From Candidatus Competibacteraceae bacterium (GTDB taxonomy: Bacteria > Pseudomonadota > Gammaproteobacteria > Competibacterales > Competibacteraceae), in assembly GCA_003989065.1 (NCBI GenBank), contig RXIW01000041.1, positions 1-33,673 of the forward strand: 33,673 nt of DNA. The letters run 5' to 3'. The notes below the pieces were generated by a model. The model was not told the DNA's origin and ran no database searches. It saw only the letters and a list, made by a program, of their open reading frames with translations. The translations under genes were made by a program, and so were the position numbers. This document shows positions 8,167 through 17,130 of the stretch, piece after piece; position 1 is the stretch's first letter; every line of letters begins with the position of its first letter.

Positions 8167-8697
8167 ATGAAACTGATCGAAACCATCATCGAGCGCATCA
8201 TCTTGCTCAGCCGCTGGCTACTGGCCCCGCTGTACATGGCGCTGATCACCGTCCTTATCCTGTTTGCGATCAAGGCCGGCCAGGAGGTCATTCATCTCTA
8301 CGCCATCATCACCACCGCCACTGAAGTCGACCTGGTGTTGTCGGTGCTGGCGTTGATCGATATGGTGCTGGTAGCCAACTTGCTGGTGATGGTGATCCTG
8401 AGTAGCTACGAAACGTTCGTGTCCAGGCTCGATACGGCCGAAGGGCAGGAAAAACCGGACTGGCTGGGCAAGATCGATGCGGCGACCATCAAGGTCAAGC
8501 TGGCGGTCGCTATCGTCGCCATCTCGTCCATTCACCTGCTCAAGGCGTTCATGACCGCCCCGCCCCAGGACAACGCACAGCCTTTGTGGAACAACCAGCT
8601 GTTCTGGCTGGTGATCATCCATCTGACTTTCGTGATATCGGCGCTACTGATGGCGGTGATCGACAAGATCGCCTTCGCCCACCACCGCAACCACTGA
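8167..8697 (+). CDS. yqhA: YqhA/UPF0114 inner-membrane protein
   Basis: A 176-residue integral membrane protein of UPF0114. It starts with the family-typical amphipathic ERIILLSRWLLAPLYMAL. Four hydrophobic segments are visible at about 15-35, 55-80, 110-130 and 145-165. The conserved block VLSVLALIDMVLVANLLVMV followed by SSYETFVSRLD is diagnostic. The molecular function of the family is not known. It lies 60 bp after the pirin gene on the same strand; a small stem (AGGGA and TCCCT, 8112-8130) in the gap has no T-tract, so read-through from the azoR-pirin unit is possible. Confidence 0.9.
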   Translation: MKLIETIIERIILLSRWLLAPLYMALITVLILFAIKAGQEVIHLYAIITTATEVDLVLSVLALIDMVLVANLLVMVILSSYETFVSRLDTAEGQEKPDWLGKIDAATIKVKLAVAIVAISSIHLLKAFMTAPPQDNAQPLWNNQLFWLVIIHLTFVISALLMAVIDKIAFAHHRNH

Positions 8698-8720
8698 CGG
8701 CAACCGCCGCGACCGGACGG

Positions 8721-9608
8721 TCAGAGACCGTACCGACCCACCCAGTCGCGGGCAAATTGCCAGGCCACCCGACCGCTGCGCGAACCGCGTTGCAGCGCCC
8801 ATTGCAGGGCTTGTTGGCGGGTGGCCTCGTCCAGACCCTCCGCCCAGCCCAGCTGCTCCAGCCAGCAGACGACGATGGTGAGATAGTCGTCCTGGCTGAA
8901 CGGATGGAAGGACAGCCACAGGCCGAAACGCTCCGATAGCGAGATCTTTTCCTCGACCGCCTCGCCGTGATGCAATTCACCCTCGACGATGCGGGCTTCC
9001 TGGTTTTCCTTCTGGTACTCGGGCAGCAGGTGGCGACGGTTGGAGGTGGCGCACAGCAACACGTTATCCGGCGCAGCGCTGATCGAGCCATCCAGCATGG
9101 CCTTGAGCGCCTTATAGCTGGGTTCGTTGGCCTCGAACGACAGATCGTCGCAATACAGCATGAAGCGTTCCGGCCGTTCGAACAGCGGTTCGACGATTTC
9201 CGGCAAGTCGAGCAGATCCTGCTTATCCACCTCGATCAAGCGTAGACCCTGCTCGGCGTATTCATTGAGCAGGGCCTTGACCAGCGAGGATTTACCGGTG
9301 CCACGCGCCCCCCACAGCAGGACGTTGTTGTAGGGGCGTCCGGCCAGAAATTGCCGCACGTTCAAATCCATGGCGGCTTTCTGGCGGTCGATCCGATACA
9401 GGTTGGCCAATCGTAGCTGATGCGGATGCCGCACCGGCTGGAGATGGCCGCGCGGCCCCAGCCGCCGCCAGCGGAAGGCCCGATAACGGTCCCAGTCGAT
9501 CGGCTCAGGCGGCGCCGGAGTCAGGAACTCCAGGCGCGAGTCCAGCCGTTCGAGCGCAGTGGTCAACCGTTCGAGGGTTTGCTCCATCGTCAGGTGGGTC
9601 ACCGCCAT
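8721..9608 (-). CDS. DUF815 AAA-type ATPase
   Basis: A 295-residue P-loop protein of the DUF815 family, often annotated only as an ATP-binding protein. The Walker A motif is GARGTGKSS (about residue 100). A Walker-B-like YCDDLSFE follows, then the family-typical LLCATSNRRHLLPEY and LSERFGLWLSFHPFSQDDYL. The N-terminal 30 residues are a likely helix. The ATG is only 2 nt after the prc stop codon, which suggests translation coupled to the protease gene. The cellular role is unknown; the AAA-like fold would suit a loader or remodeller. Confidence 0.9.
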   Translation of the reverse strand: MAVTHLTMEQTLERLTTALERLDSRLEFLTPAPPEPIDWDRYRAFRWRRLGPRGHLQPVRHPHQLRLANLYRIDRQKAAMDLNVRQFLAGRPYNNVLLWGARGTGKSSLVKALLNEYAEQGLRLIEVDKQDLLDLPEIVEPLFERPERFMLYCDDLSFEANEPSYKALKAMLDGSISAAPDNVLLCATSNRRHLLPEYQKENQEARIVEGELHHGEAVEEKISLSERFGLWLSFHPFSQDDYLTIVVCWLEQLGWAEGLDEATRQQALQWALQRGSRSGRVAWQFARDWVGRYGL

Positions 9609-9610
9609 GG

Positions 9611-11725
9611 CTAGCGCTGCATCACCAGCGCGCTGGCTTCGCCGCCTGCGCCGGACAACACCGCCAGGTCGGCGACGATGCGGGCGCTCTCTTCCAGCGC
9701 CATATCGGGAATCGCGCTGTCCTTGCCCTCCGGCACTTCGTCATCGGGCTTCAGCGGCGGCAGATGCTTGGCGGCACGATAACGGTTCTCGCGTTCCCGC
9801 TGCCAGACCTCGATGTGCTCCCGCTCGACCCGGCGCTGGCTTTCCAGCAAGGACACTTCGGTCTTGTCCCGCTGCTGTTTGGCAAAATCGAGATCGCTCA
9901 GAAACGCCTTATAGTCCGGATCGCGGGCGATGCGGGTCTGATGCCGCTGCATCAGTTCCGGCATCAGTGTCGTCCAGTGCTGATCGCTGCGATAGCGGGT
10001 AGCGGCGATCTCATCCCAAGGCAGCGCGTTCTTCTGGGCGCTCTCGCCGATCTCCTCACTGTCGACCACCGAGGGAACGGCGATGTCCGGCCGCACGCCC
10101 TTGTGCTGGGTGCTGCTGCCGTTGATCCGGTAGAACTTGGCGATGGTCAGCTTCAATTGTCCCTGCGGATCCTTGGCTCGGGTCAGACGATTCAGATCGA
10201 CCAGGGTCTGCACCGTGCCTTTGCCGAAGGTCGGATCGCCGATGATGATGCCGCGACCGTAATCCTGGATGGCGCCGGCGAAGATTTCCGAGGCCGAGGC
10301 GCTGGCGTGATCCACCAGCACCGCCAAGGGACCGTCGTAGCCAGGCTTGGGTTCGCCGTCCTTCTCGACGTCCACATCCCCGTCGGAGTGTTTGACCTGC
10401 ACCACCGGTCCAGACCCGACGAACAAGCCGGTCATATCCACCGCCTCTTGCAGGGAGCCACCGCCGTTCTCGCGCAGATCCAATACCAGACCGTCGATCT
10501 TGCCGTTCAGATCCTTCAACAGGCGGCGGACATCGCGGGTGGTGCTGCGGTAATTGGGATCGCCGCGGCGGGCGGCGTCGAAATCGCTGTAGAAAGCCGG
10601 AACGGTGATCACCCCGATCCGTACCTCGCGACCATCGGCGCTCTTGATGGTCTTGATCTCACTCTTGGCCGCCTGTTTTTCCAACTGGATGGTGTCGCGC
10701 ACCAGGCGTACGGTCTTTTCCGTGGCGGTGGCGCTAGCCTTGCCCGGCACGATCTTCAGGCGCACCACCGTCCCGCGTTGGCCGCGAATCTTGTCCACCA
10801 CATCGTCGAGCCGCCACCCCACCACGTCCACCCAGGGACCGTTGTCGCCCTGCGCCACCGCGACGATCCGGTCATTGGGCTTGATCTGTTTGCTGAGATC
10901 GGCCGGACCGCCGGTGACCAGTTCGACCACGGTGACCTGCTCCTCTTCCATGCGCAGCACGCACCCGATGCCCTCCAGCGATAACCGCATCTGAATGTTG
11001 AAGTTTTCGGTATTGCGCGGTGAGAAATAGGCGGTATGCGGATCGAAGGATTGGGCGACCGCGTTCATGTACAGCTGGAACACGTCGTCGCTGTTGGACT
11101 GCAGCGCCTGCCGCAGGCGATTGTCGTAGCGCTTGCTCAGCAGATCGCGAGCCGCAGCCTGATCCTTGCCGGACAGCATCAGGGTCAAGATTTCGTTCTT
11201 CAAGCGCTTGCGCCAGATCTCGTCCAGCTCGGCCGAGGTCTTGGCCCAGGACGCATTCTTGCGGTCTACCTCAACCGATTCATCCACATCGAAACGGAAA
11301 TCCTGCTTGAGCTGGGTCTGGATGCGGGCGGTCCGCTCCGCCAGCCGGCGCAGATAGGTGTTGTAGATATCGTAGGCCGGTTGCAGATTGGCGCTCTTGA
11401 GCGCGTCATCCAGGGTGTTGCGATACTTTTCGAAGCCGGCGATATCACCGGCCAGGAAATAGGAACGGCTGAAGTCGAGTTCTTCGAGATATAGATCGAG
11501 AATGAGCGAGGACAGGCGATCGTCCAGCTTGCTCTGGCGGTAATGGTGCTGCGACAGCAAGCCGGAGATGGTCTGATCCAGGGAGGTCTGCCGGGAAGTC
11601 GGCGCCAACGGCTTGACATCGACGATGGCGGTCGGGTCGGTGGCATTGGCGAATACCCCCGGCGCGCTCAAGGCCAGAATCAGGAGAAACAGGGCAGAGA
11701 ACTTCGAGATTTGAATATTACGCAT
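9611..11725 (-). CDS. prc: Carboxy-terminal processing protease Prc/Tsp
   Basis: A periplasmic serine protease (family S41) that degrades proteins from their C-terminus; 704 residues against about 680 in E. coli. Start ATG 11725 is preferred to an upstream TTG at 11737. A signal peptide (ALFLLILALSAPGVFA) is followed by an N-terminal helical domain. The PDZ domain spans about residues 245-328 (TGGPADLSKQIKPNDRIVAV). The catalytic domain has Ser477 in SASASEIFAGA and Lys502 in PTFGKGTVQ, 25 residues apart as in Tsp. The C-terminal DUF3340-like region begins around LPWDEIAATRY. All active-site elements are intact. It precedes the DUF815 gene by 2 nt. Confidence 0.96.
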   Translation of the reverse strand: MRNIQISKFSALFLLILALSAPGVFANATDPTAIVDVKPLAPTSRQTSLDQTISGLLSQHHYRQSKLDDRLSSLILDLYLEELDFSRSYFLAGDIAGFEKYRNTLDDALKSANLQPAYDIYNTYLRRLAERTARIQTQLKQDFRFDVDESVEVDRKNASWAKTSAELDEIWRKRLKNEILTLMLSGKDQAAARDLLSKRYDNRLRQALQSNSDDVFQLYMNAVAQSFDPHTAYFSPRNTENFNIQMRLSLEGIGCVLRMEEEQVTVVELVTGGPADLSKQIKPNDRIVAVAQGDNGPWVDVVGWRLDDVVDKIRGQRGTVVRLKIVPGKASATATEKTVRLVRDTIQLEKQAAKSEIKTIKSADGREVRIGVITVPAFYSDFDAARRGDPNYRSTTRDVRRLLKDLNGKIDGLVLDLRENGGGSLQEAVDMTGLFVGSGPVVQVKHSDGDVDVEKDGEPKPGYDGPLAVLVDHASASASEIFAGAIQDYGRGIIIGDPTFGKGTVQTLVDLNRLTRAKDPQGQLKLTIAKFYRINGSSTQHKGVRPDIAVPSVVDSEEIGESAQKNALPWDEIAATRYRSDQHWTTLMPELMQRHQTRIARDPDYKAFLSDLDFAKQQRDKTEVSLLESQRRVEREHIEVWQRERENRYRAAKHLPPLKPDDEVPEGKDSAIPDMALEESARIVADLAVLSGAGGEASALVMQR

Positions 11726-11778
11726 GGTGCTTCTCAATTAAAGAACGGACCTCGATCATCTCGCCGTTCGGAACCGTG

Positions 11779-12624
11779 TCAGGACGATGATGGATGAACC
11801 AGGGCGATATCGGTGGCAACCGGCTGCTTGCCATTGGGCTCGGCCAGGGTGAACTCGAAAATATGATTGCGGGACGGTAGTTTCATGACATTGAAACCAT
11901 CCGGCAAGCTGGAATCGTGAAAGAACGCCGTCCGATACGGGGAGTCGTGATCACGTGAATCGGTCTTCCACAGATAGGGCGACAACTTGACCAGAAACCG
12001 CATGAAACCAAAACTCTTGTTATCGTCGTGATGATAGCAGTAACCACGCACTCGCGAACCCATCGCTCCCCAGATCGGCGCAAAGTAATCGTCACCGCGC
12101 GTCGGCAACAAACCCGGCACCAGATAGCCGGACAAGAACATATCCGACTCCCGCCGCAGTTCCTCGGACACATTGTCGAACGCCAGGGTTTCGACTCGAC
12201 AGCCCTTGTTCTGCAAGGCCCGCACCACCTGGACGAAGTCGCCGTCGCCCGTCACCAACAACACCCGGTCCAGATTTTCCGACTGCAACAATACGTCGAC
12301 CGCCATGTCGAGATCGGCGTTGGCCTTGCCGAAGCGGTTGCCCGCCTCATCCTGGAACCACTTGACCCGTTTTTCAATGACCTTATAACCCAGTTCGCGC
12401 AGCGCCGATTGATACGCGCGAGCCTTGTCACGATAGACCGTGTTCATTTCGGCGCGTTCCTCGTCGTAGGACAGATAAACGTTCAGGCGCAACGGTTCGG
12501 CATGATCACGGCAGGCGAACTCACGCAACACGTCATACTGCATGCGTTGTCCGCCATTGCGGGAGATATTGGCAGCGTCTACGTAAACACCGACCTTGGC
12601 ATGGGATTTCACATCGTTTGTCAT
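11779..12624 (-). CDS. NYN-domain (LabA/DUF88) protein with cold-shock-like tail
   Basis: About 281 residues from ATG 12624; no good ribosome site is seen, and an in-frame extension to 12714 exists. The NYN PIN-like nuclease fold covers about residues 8-165: KVGVYVDAANIS holds the first acidic residue, KANADLDMAVDVLL the next, and LLVTGDGDFVQVVRALQNKG the third, so the metal-binding acids are present. This family is linked to RNA processing. The C-terminal part contains KSFGFMRFL, RTAFFHDSSLPDGF and a beta-rich HIFEFTL, the spacing of a divergent cold-shock/OB domain. An RNA-binding tail on an RNase-like head would make sense; that reading is inference. It lies between the slipin and prc genes on the same strand. 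Confidence 0.82.
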   Translation of the reverse strand: MTNDVKSHAKVGVYVDAANISRNGGQRMQYDVLREFACRDHAEPLRLNVYLSYDEERAEMNTVYRDKARAYQSALRELGYKVIEKRVKWFQDEAGNRFGKANADLDMAVDVLLQSENLDRVLLVTGDGDFVQVVRALQNKGCRVETLAFDNVSEELRRESDMFLSGYLVPGLLPTRGDDYFAPIWGAMGSRVRGYCYHHDDNKSFGFMRFLVKLSPYLWKTDSRDHDSPYRTAFFHDSSLPDGFNVMKLPSRNHIFEFTLAEPNGKQPVATDIALVHPSSS

Positions 12625-12774
12625 ATAGGTTTTTAATTCGCCAAATGAGCTCAATGAATTGACATATCGTAATTGATACTGATGAAAGCAGGGCCTGTGT
12701 CGTATGGTCATCACGGGCCCCGCCTCGAATTATCCTATTCTAGCAACTAAAAATGCCACCGGCGCAGTAAGGTA

Positions 12775-13617
12775 TCAGGATGGTCCTGGCGCAGTTCGAT
12801 CCGGTTCGGCGTCCGGCACACGCCCGGTTCCCGATGGGTGAGAACGACCGGTTGCGGGATTCCGCTCGGCGCTTTCCGCGTACAGCAGCGGTTTGAACAG
12901 ATCCAGCGGCACCGGAAACACTACCGTGGTATTGTTCTGGATGCCGATGTCGTTCAGCGTCTGCAGATAACGCAACTGCAGCGCCTGTGGCTGGGAGGCG
13001 ATGATCTCGGCCGCCTGGCGAATCCGCTCGGCCGCCTGGAACTCGCCTTCGGCGTTGATGACCTTGGCCCGTCGCTCGCGCTCGGCTTCGGCCTGGCGGG
13101 CGATAGCGCGAATCATGCTTTCGTCGAGATCGACGCGCTTGATCTCGACATTGGACACCTTGATTCCCCAAATGTCGGTCTCGGCGTCCAGGATATTCTG
13201 GATGTCCCGATTCAATTCATCCCGCCCCGCCAGCATCTCGTCCAGTTCGTGCTGGCCCAGCACCGAACGCAGCGTGGTCTGCGCCAGCTGGCTGGTGGCG
13301 CTGTAGTAATCCTCGACCTGTAGGATGGCCCGTTCGGGCTCGACCACCCGGCAATAGACCACGGCATCGACCTTGACCGAAACGTTGTCGCGGGAAATCA
13401 CATCCTGGCTGGGCACGTCCATGACCACGGTCCGCAGATCCACCCGCCGCATCTGCTGGATCAGCGGGATGATCACGATCAGCCCCGGTCCGGCGACCGT
13501 CTGGAAGCGCCCGAGCAGAAACACCACGCCGCGTTCGTACTCGTACAAAATCTTGATGGAGGCGAACAGCAACAGCAGCAGGATCAACAAGGTCAGCACG
13601 ATCGGATTGAAGAACAT
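12775..13617 (-). CDS. Slipin (SPFH/Band 7 membrane protein)
   Basis: 280 residues from ATG 13617, chosen because AGGAGG lies 7 nt upstream. One N-terminal TM hairpin ([20 protein letters not shown]) anchors the protein. The SPFH domain follows ([59 protein letters not shown]), then an Ala/Glu-rich helix ([19 protein letters not shown]) and the [11 protein letters not shown] motif typical of stomatin-like slipins. Such proteins oligomerise in membrane microdomains and often pair with an NfeD protein. No nfeD gene is adjacent here. The last 25 residues are Pro/Gly-rich and look unstructured. Confidence 0.93.
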   Translation of the reverse strand: MFFNPIVLTLLILLLLLFASIKILYEYERGVVFLLGRFQTVAGPGLIVIIPLIQQMRRVDLRTVVMDVPSQDVISRDNVSVKVDAVVYCRVVEPERAILQVEDYYSATSQLAQTTLRSVLGQHELDEMLAGRDELNRDIQNILDAETDIWGIKVSNVEIKRVDLDESMIRAIARQAEAERERRAKVINAEGEFQAAERIRQAAEIIASQPQALQLRYLQTLNDIGIQNNTTVVFPVPLDLFKPLLYAESAERNPATGRSHPSGTGRVPDAEPDRTAPGPS

Positions 13618-13742
13618 ACGGGATTTCCTCCTGATCGAGATTCGGCGTTTGCGCAAACGGCAGCAACGCACGCCCAGGACGGGCGCGACGGGTTGCGATC
13701 CGCCGGGCGATGGAACGGACGGGAAAATCGGAACAACGATGG

Positions 13743-13770
13743 GATGTCGCCGCCCGTCGGCGGCGACATC
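13743..13770. repeat. Perfect 12-bp stem hairpin
   Basis: GATGTCGCCGCC (13743-13754) and its exact complement GGCGGCGACATC (13759-13770) flank the loop CGTC. It is very GC-rich and would be stable in RNA or DNA. It sits about 125 bp upstream of the slipin start, between the PfpI and slipin genes. No T-tract follows on either strand, so it is not a textbook terminator; an attenuator or transcript-stability element is possible. Confidence 0.75.
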
Positions 13771-13835
13771 AAACGGAGATCGCGCCAATCCAGGCGCTAC
13801 CCGATCGGACGTTGCCGGGCAAGACCCGATCGGCA

Positions 13836-13855
13836 TGGGACGCAGCTGCGTCCCA
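13836..13855. repeat. Perfect 20-bp palindrome
   Basis: TGGGACGCAG followed directly by its complement CTGCGTCCCA. It begins 5 bp past the PfpI stop codon on the minus strand. There is no T-run, so factor-independent termination is unlikely to be efficient. A dyad-symmetric protein site or a 3'-end protecting structure are alternatives. A direct repeat ACCCGATCGG occurs twice nearby (13799-13808 and 13824-13833). Confidence 0.65.
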
Positions 13856-13860
13856 CAGTC

Positions 13861-14442
13861 TTACAACTCGATGCGGGTGCCCAGCAACTTGAGGAACTGG
13901 CTCAGCCAGGCCGGATGGGCGGGCCAGGCCGGCGCGGTGACCAGAAAACTGTCGGTGTGCGCGTCATCCAGACCGATGTTGGCATAACGACCGCCAGCAC
14001 CCTCCACATCGGGACCGACCGCCGGATAGGCGGAGCAGCTCAATCCTTCCAGGACGCCGGCCGCGGTCAACACCTGGGCGCCATGGCAGATGGCGGCAAT
14101 CGGTTTGCGGTTGGCAGCGAAGTGCCGCACGATCTCGATCACCCGCGGATTGAGCCGGATGTATTCCGGCGCGCGGCCGCCGGGAATGACCAGAGCATCG
14201 TAAGCCTCGGCCTGGATCTCGGCGAAAGTGGCGTTGAGGGTGAAGTTATGGCCAGGCTTCTCGCTGTAGGTCTGCGCCCCATCGAAGTCGTGAACCGCCG
14301 TGCGCACCTGCTCTCCCGCCTGCTTGTCCGGACACACCGCATGGACGGTATGGCCGACCATCTGCAACGCCTGGAATGGCACCATCACTTCGTAATCTTC
14401 TACGTAATCGCCGACCAGCATCAGAATGTTCTTGGCGCTCAT
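13861..14442 (-). CDS. DJ-1/PfpI-family protein
   Basis: 193 residues; GAGG lies 8 nt before ATG 14442. The class-I glutamine-amidotransferase-like fold is shown by [14 protein letters not shown], with the nucleophile Cys in the sharp turn [10 protein letters not shown] and His directly after it. The first acidic position is in [15 protein letters not shown]. The family includes PfpI/YhbO-type proteins described as stress-protective deglycases or peptidases and several enzymes with other substrates, so the reaction is not certain. It is on the same strand as the upstream HIT gene, about 100 bp away, with a small stem-loop between. Confidence 0.9.
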   Translation of the reverse strand: MSAKNILMLVGDYVEDYEVMVPFQALQMVGHTVHAVCPDKQAGEQVRTAVHDFDGAQTYSEKPGHNFTLNATFAEIQAEAYDALVIPGGRAPEYIRLNPRVIEIVRHFAANRKPIAAICHGAQVLTAAGVLEGLSCSAYPAVGPDVEGAGGRYANIGLDDAHTDSFLVTAPAWPAHPAWLSQFLKLLGTRIEL

Positions 14443-14503
14443 GACTGACCTCGTGCACGGTTGGGGGTGTTCGTTAGACGCTATTGAACGACGAATTGCG
14501 CCA

Positions 14504-14525
14504 CTGCCGCTTCGGAAAACGGCAG
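14504..14525 (-). terminator. Short stem-loop after HIT gene
   Basis: CTGCCG at 14504-14509 pairs with CGGCAG at 14520-14525 across a 10-nt loop. It lies 20 bp downstream of the HIT gene stop on the minus strand and before the PfpI start. There is no U-tract, so any termination would be weak or factor-assisted. Confidence 0.35.
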
Positions 14526-14544
14526 CGACGAGCGAGCGGCCCGA

Positions 14545-14967
14545 TCAGGACGTCAGGGCCGCCTGGATCTGCGCCGCCAGCGCGGCCAGTTCCTGGGGTT
14601 TGGCGCGCTCCCGGCCATGGATCGCGACCCGCTGTCCTTCCCACGCCGGAATCAGGTGGACATGGTAATGGAACACGGTCTGGCCGGCCGCTGCGCCGTT
14701 GAGCTGGGCGATGCGCAGACCATCGGGGGCCAGCGCCTTCGTGATCGCCCGCGCAATGCGCTGCGTGGTCGCTGCCGCCGCCAGCAGATCGGGCTCGGCC
14801 AGCTCCAGCAGATTGGCGGCGTGCGCCTTGGAAATCACCAGGGTATGGCCATGACTGGCCGGCTGAATATCCATGAAGGCCAGCGTCCGCTCGTCTTCGT
14901 AAACCTTGGTCGCCGGCAATGCGCCGCGGACGATCTGGCAGAAGACACAAGAGTCGGCATCGGACAT
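14545..14967 (-). CDS. HIT-family nucleotide-binding protein
   Basis: A 140-residue histidine-triad protein. An N-terminal CVFCQIVRG (two Cys) opens the fold, GHTLVISKAHAANLLEL follows, and the active-site triad FHYHVHLIP lies near residue 100. HIT hydrolases of this Hint/HinT-like class act on nucleoside phosphoramidates or dinucleotides. No zinc-binding set beyond the two N-terminal Cys was seen. It lies 63 bp downstream of the KtrA gene on the same strand, with no evident functional tie. Confidence 0.93.
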   Translation of the reverse strand: MSDADSCVFCQIVRGALPATKVYEDERTLAFMDIQPASHGHTLVISKAHAANLLELAEPDLLAAAATTQRIARAITKALAPDGLRIAQLNGAAAGQTVFHYHVHLIPAWEGQRVAIHGRERAKPQELAALAAQIQAALTS

Positions 14968-15030
14968 GACGAACAGTTCTCCGTTATGGGGTTTGGGATC
15001 TTGGCGCAGGGATGGTGGCCATCGCCCGTC

Positions 15031-15693
15031 TCACTTCCATTTCTGATGGATCTCGACCAGCTTCGCCTCTTCGCCCATCACCATCATCAGATCGTCCTGC
15101 AACAATACGTAATCCGCCGTGGGCACGAAAGGGGCGGTCTTGGCGGCGGCCTGCCTGATCGCGATCACCTGCACCCGATGGCGCTCCAGCATGTCCAGAT
15201 CGCCCAGTCGTCGCCCCACCAGGCTGGCGGGCACCTGCACGGTGATGGCGAAATAACCGTCACCAAGCGCCACCGTATCCAACAGCTTCAGGCGGGAATA
15301 GTGGATCAGGTGGGCGGTCTTGACCGCGATCTCCCGTTCCGGCTGCACCACATCGCTGGCCCCGATCATGGTCAGGATCTTACCCTGATCCTCGTTGGCG
15401 ACCTTGACCAGGATGCGGGGAATGCCCAGCTCCTGCAGATAATGGGTCAACAGCACGCTGATTTCGAAGCGTTCACCGACATCGACCGCGACCACATCCA
15501 TGCCGCGGATACCGAGATCCTTGAGCGCCTCGCGGTCGGCCACATCGGCCACCACCGCCTTGTTGACGTGGCGCATGATCTCCTGCACCCGGCTCTCGTC
15601 CCGGTCCACGGCCATAATGTCGTCGCCCAGCTGGCTGAGCGTACAGGCTAGATGAAAGCCAAAATCCTCCAGTCCCAATACCGCAATGTGCAT
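15031..15693 (-). CDS. ktrA: KtrA/TrkA-type RCK potassium-channel regulator
   Basis: 220 residues, the size of a single-RCK KtrA subunit. It forms a cytoplasmic ring that gates the KtrB channel in response to bound nucleotide. The Rossmann-like RCK_N domain (1-120) has the beta strand end MAVDRDES with Asp for the ribose and conserved ADREALKDLG and ISVLLTHYLQELG blocks. RCK_C covers about 135-215 (LVGRRLGDLDM). The glycine loop, normally GLGxFG, reads GLEDFG: the middle glycine is Glu, so nucleotide binding may be altered. GGGGAG lies 7 nt before ATG 15693. The ktrB gene starts upstream of and ends close to it with reverse order: ktrB stops 19 bp downstream of this start region on the same strand. 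Confidence 0.9.
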   Translation of the reverse strand: MHIAVLGLEDFGFHLACTLSQLGDDIMAVDRDESRVQEIMRHVNKAVVADVADREALKDLGIRGMDVVAVDVGERFEISVLLTHYLQELGIPRILVKVANEDQGKILTMIGASDVVQPEREIAVKTAHLIHYSRLKLLDTVALGDGYFAITVQVPASLVGRRLGDLDMLERHRVQVIAIRQAAAKTAPFVPTADYVLLQDDLMMVMGEEAKLVEIHQKWK

Positions 15694-15712
15694 GCCGCAT
15701 CTCCCCTTCGGT

Positions 15713-17092
15713 CTAGCCGATCATGACCTGCTCTTCCGCATACGATACCGCTGGCCGCGGTTTTTGCTGGGCGATAGCGATAGCGATGGTCAACGGCCCC
15801 AGCCGGCCGATGAACATCAACAGCATGAGCAGGATCTTGCTAGCCTCGTTCAGGTGCGGCGTGATGCCGGTCGACAATCCGACCGTACTCAAGGCGGATA
15901 CCACCTCGAACAACAGCCCCAGCGACCATTCGACCGTGCGCGGATGAAACGAACCGCTCACCTGCAAAGCCGACAGTAGGATCACACTCAGCGTCATCAG
16001 CACGAACGCCAGCGACACCACCGAGGTGGCCTTGGTGACGTTGGCTTCGGGCACGCAGCGGTTGAACAGCCGGACCCCACGTTCACCGCGAATGCGCGCC
16101 CGCGCCACGGCCAGCAACACCGCCAGGGTCGTGGCCTTGAACCCGCCGGCGGTCGAACCGGGACAGCCGCCGATTTGCATCAACACGATGGTGAAGAACA
16201 GGGTGGCAGCGGTCACCTGGCCATAATCGATGGTGTTGAACCCGGCGGTGCGGGGCGTGACCGAGGCGAACCAGCTGGCCAGCAAGGCATCGCGCCAGTC
16301 CATTCCGCCCAGTAGATTCTCACGCTCCAGCACCATGAACCCCACCATGCCCACTGCCAGCAGCGCCGCCGTCATGGTCAAGGCCACCTTGGTGTGCAGG
16401 CTGAGAAAGGCGCGTTGGCCCCGCCAGCGCCGCGACGCCCAATAGGCCAATTCCGCCAGCACCGCGAAACCCAGGCCACCGAGAATGATCAGCAGCGAGA
16501 TCGGCAACACGATCCCAGCAACGGCGCGATCCGCCATCAGATTGTCGGGGCGCAGGGCGAAACCGGCGTTACAGAACGCGCTGACGGCATGGAACACCGA
16601 GACCCAGAGGGCCTGACCCAGCGGCAGGCGCTGGCTTTCGGTCAGGAACAGGATCACTGCGCCCAGCGCCTCGATGGTCAATGCCCACAGCAACACCTGC
16701 CGCAGCAGCGAACCGAGACCGACCCGCTGGTTGAGGGTGAAGCTGCCCTGCACCGCATCCTGGCTGGAAAAGGACACTTCCTGCCCCACCAACAACAGCA
16801 GGGTGGTCGACAGCGTGGTGATGCCCAAGCCGCCGATCTGCACCAGACCGAGCAAGACCCCCTGGCCAAAACCGTTGAACACCCCGCCGGGGTCCAGCAC
16901 GGCCAGCCCGGTGACGCACACCGCGCTGGTCGCCATGAACAGCGCGTCGATGACGCCGATGGAGCGGCCGTCCCAGGTTGCCACCGGCAATGCCAACAAC
17001 GTTCCGCCGATCAAGATGGTAGCGGCGAAACCGACAACCAGCAGCCGAGCCGGATGCGCCAGCAGGCGACTCACGCAGCCGGGGCGATTCAT
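15713..17092 (-). CDS. ktrB: KtrB/TrkH-family potassium transporter
   Basis: A 459-residue inner-membrane K+ (and possibly Na+-coupled) transporter subunit. It has the fourfold M1-P-M2 architecture. The selectivity-filter glycine of each repeat is seen in SAVCVTGLAVLD, SAFCNAGFALRP, TPRTAGFNTID and SALSTVGLSTGI. The intramembrane gate-loop region after the third pore is GGCPGSTAGGFKATTLAV. Length and the single-RCK partner favour the KtrB over the TrkH type. Its stop lies 19 bp before the ktrA start, so the two are one operon. The DUF3108 gene is 38 bp upstream on the same strand. Confidence 0.94.
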   Translation of the reverse strand: MNRPGCVSRLLAHPARLLVVGFAATILIGGTLLALPVATWDGRSIGVIDALFMATSAVCVTGLAVLDPGGVFNGFGQGVLLGLVQIGGLGITTLSTTLLLLVGQEVSFSSQDAVQGSFTLNQRVGLGSLLRQVLLWALTIEALGAVILFLTESQRLPLGQALWVSVFHAVSAFCNAGFALRPDNLMADRAVAGIVLPISLLIILGGLGFAVLAELAYWASRRWRGQRAFLSLHTKVALTMTAALLAVGMVGFMVLERENLLGGMDWRDALLASWFASVTPRTAGFNTIDYGQVTAATLFFTIVLMQIGGCPGSTAGGFKATTLAVLLAVARARIRGERGVRLFNRCVPEANVTKATSVVSLAFVLMTLSVILLSALQVSGSFHPRTVEWSLGLLFEVVSALSTVGLSTGITPHLNEASKILLMLLMFIGRLGPLTIAIAIAQQKPRPAVSYAEEQVMIG

Positions 17093-17130
17093 GCCGCTGC
17101 CACCGACTGGACTGGATCGGCGCTCATGGG

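Noticed and set aside
9764..10984. Plus-strand frame of about 400 codons opposite prc
   Set aside because: Antisense shadow of an intact Prc protease gene, with no recognisable domain or ribosome site.
12659..12690. TTGACA with an AT-rich stretch behind it, plus strand
   Set aside because: It points into the antisense side of the slipin gene and lacks a good -10 box at 17 bp.
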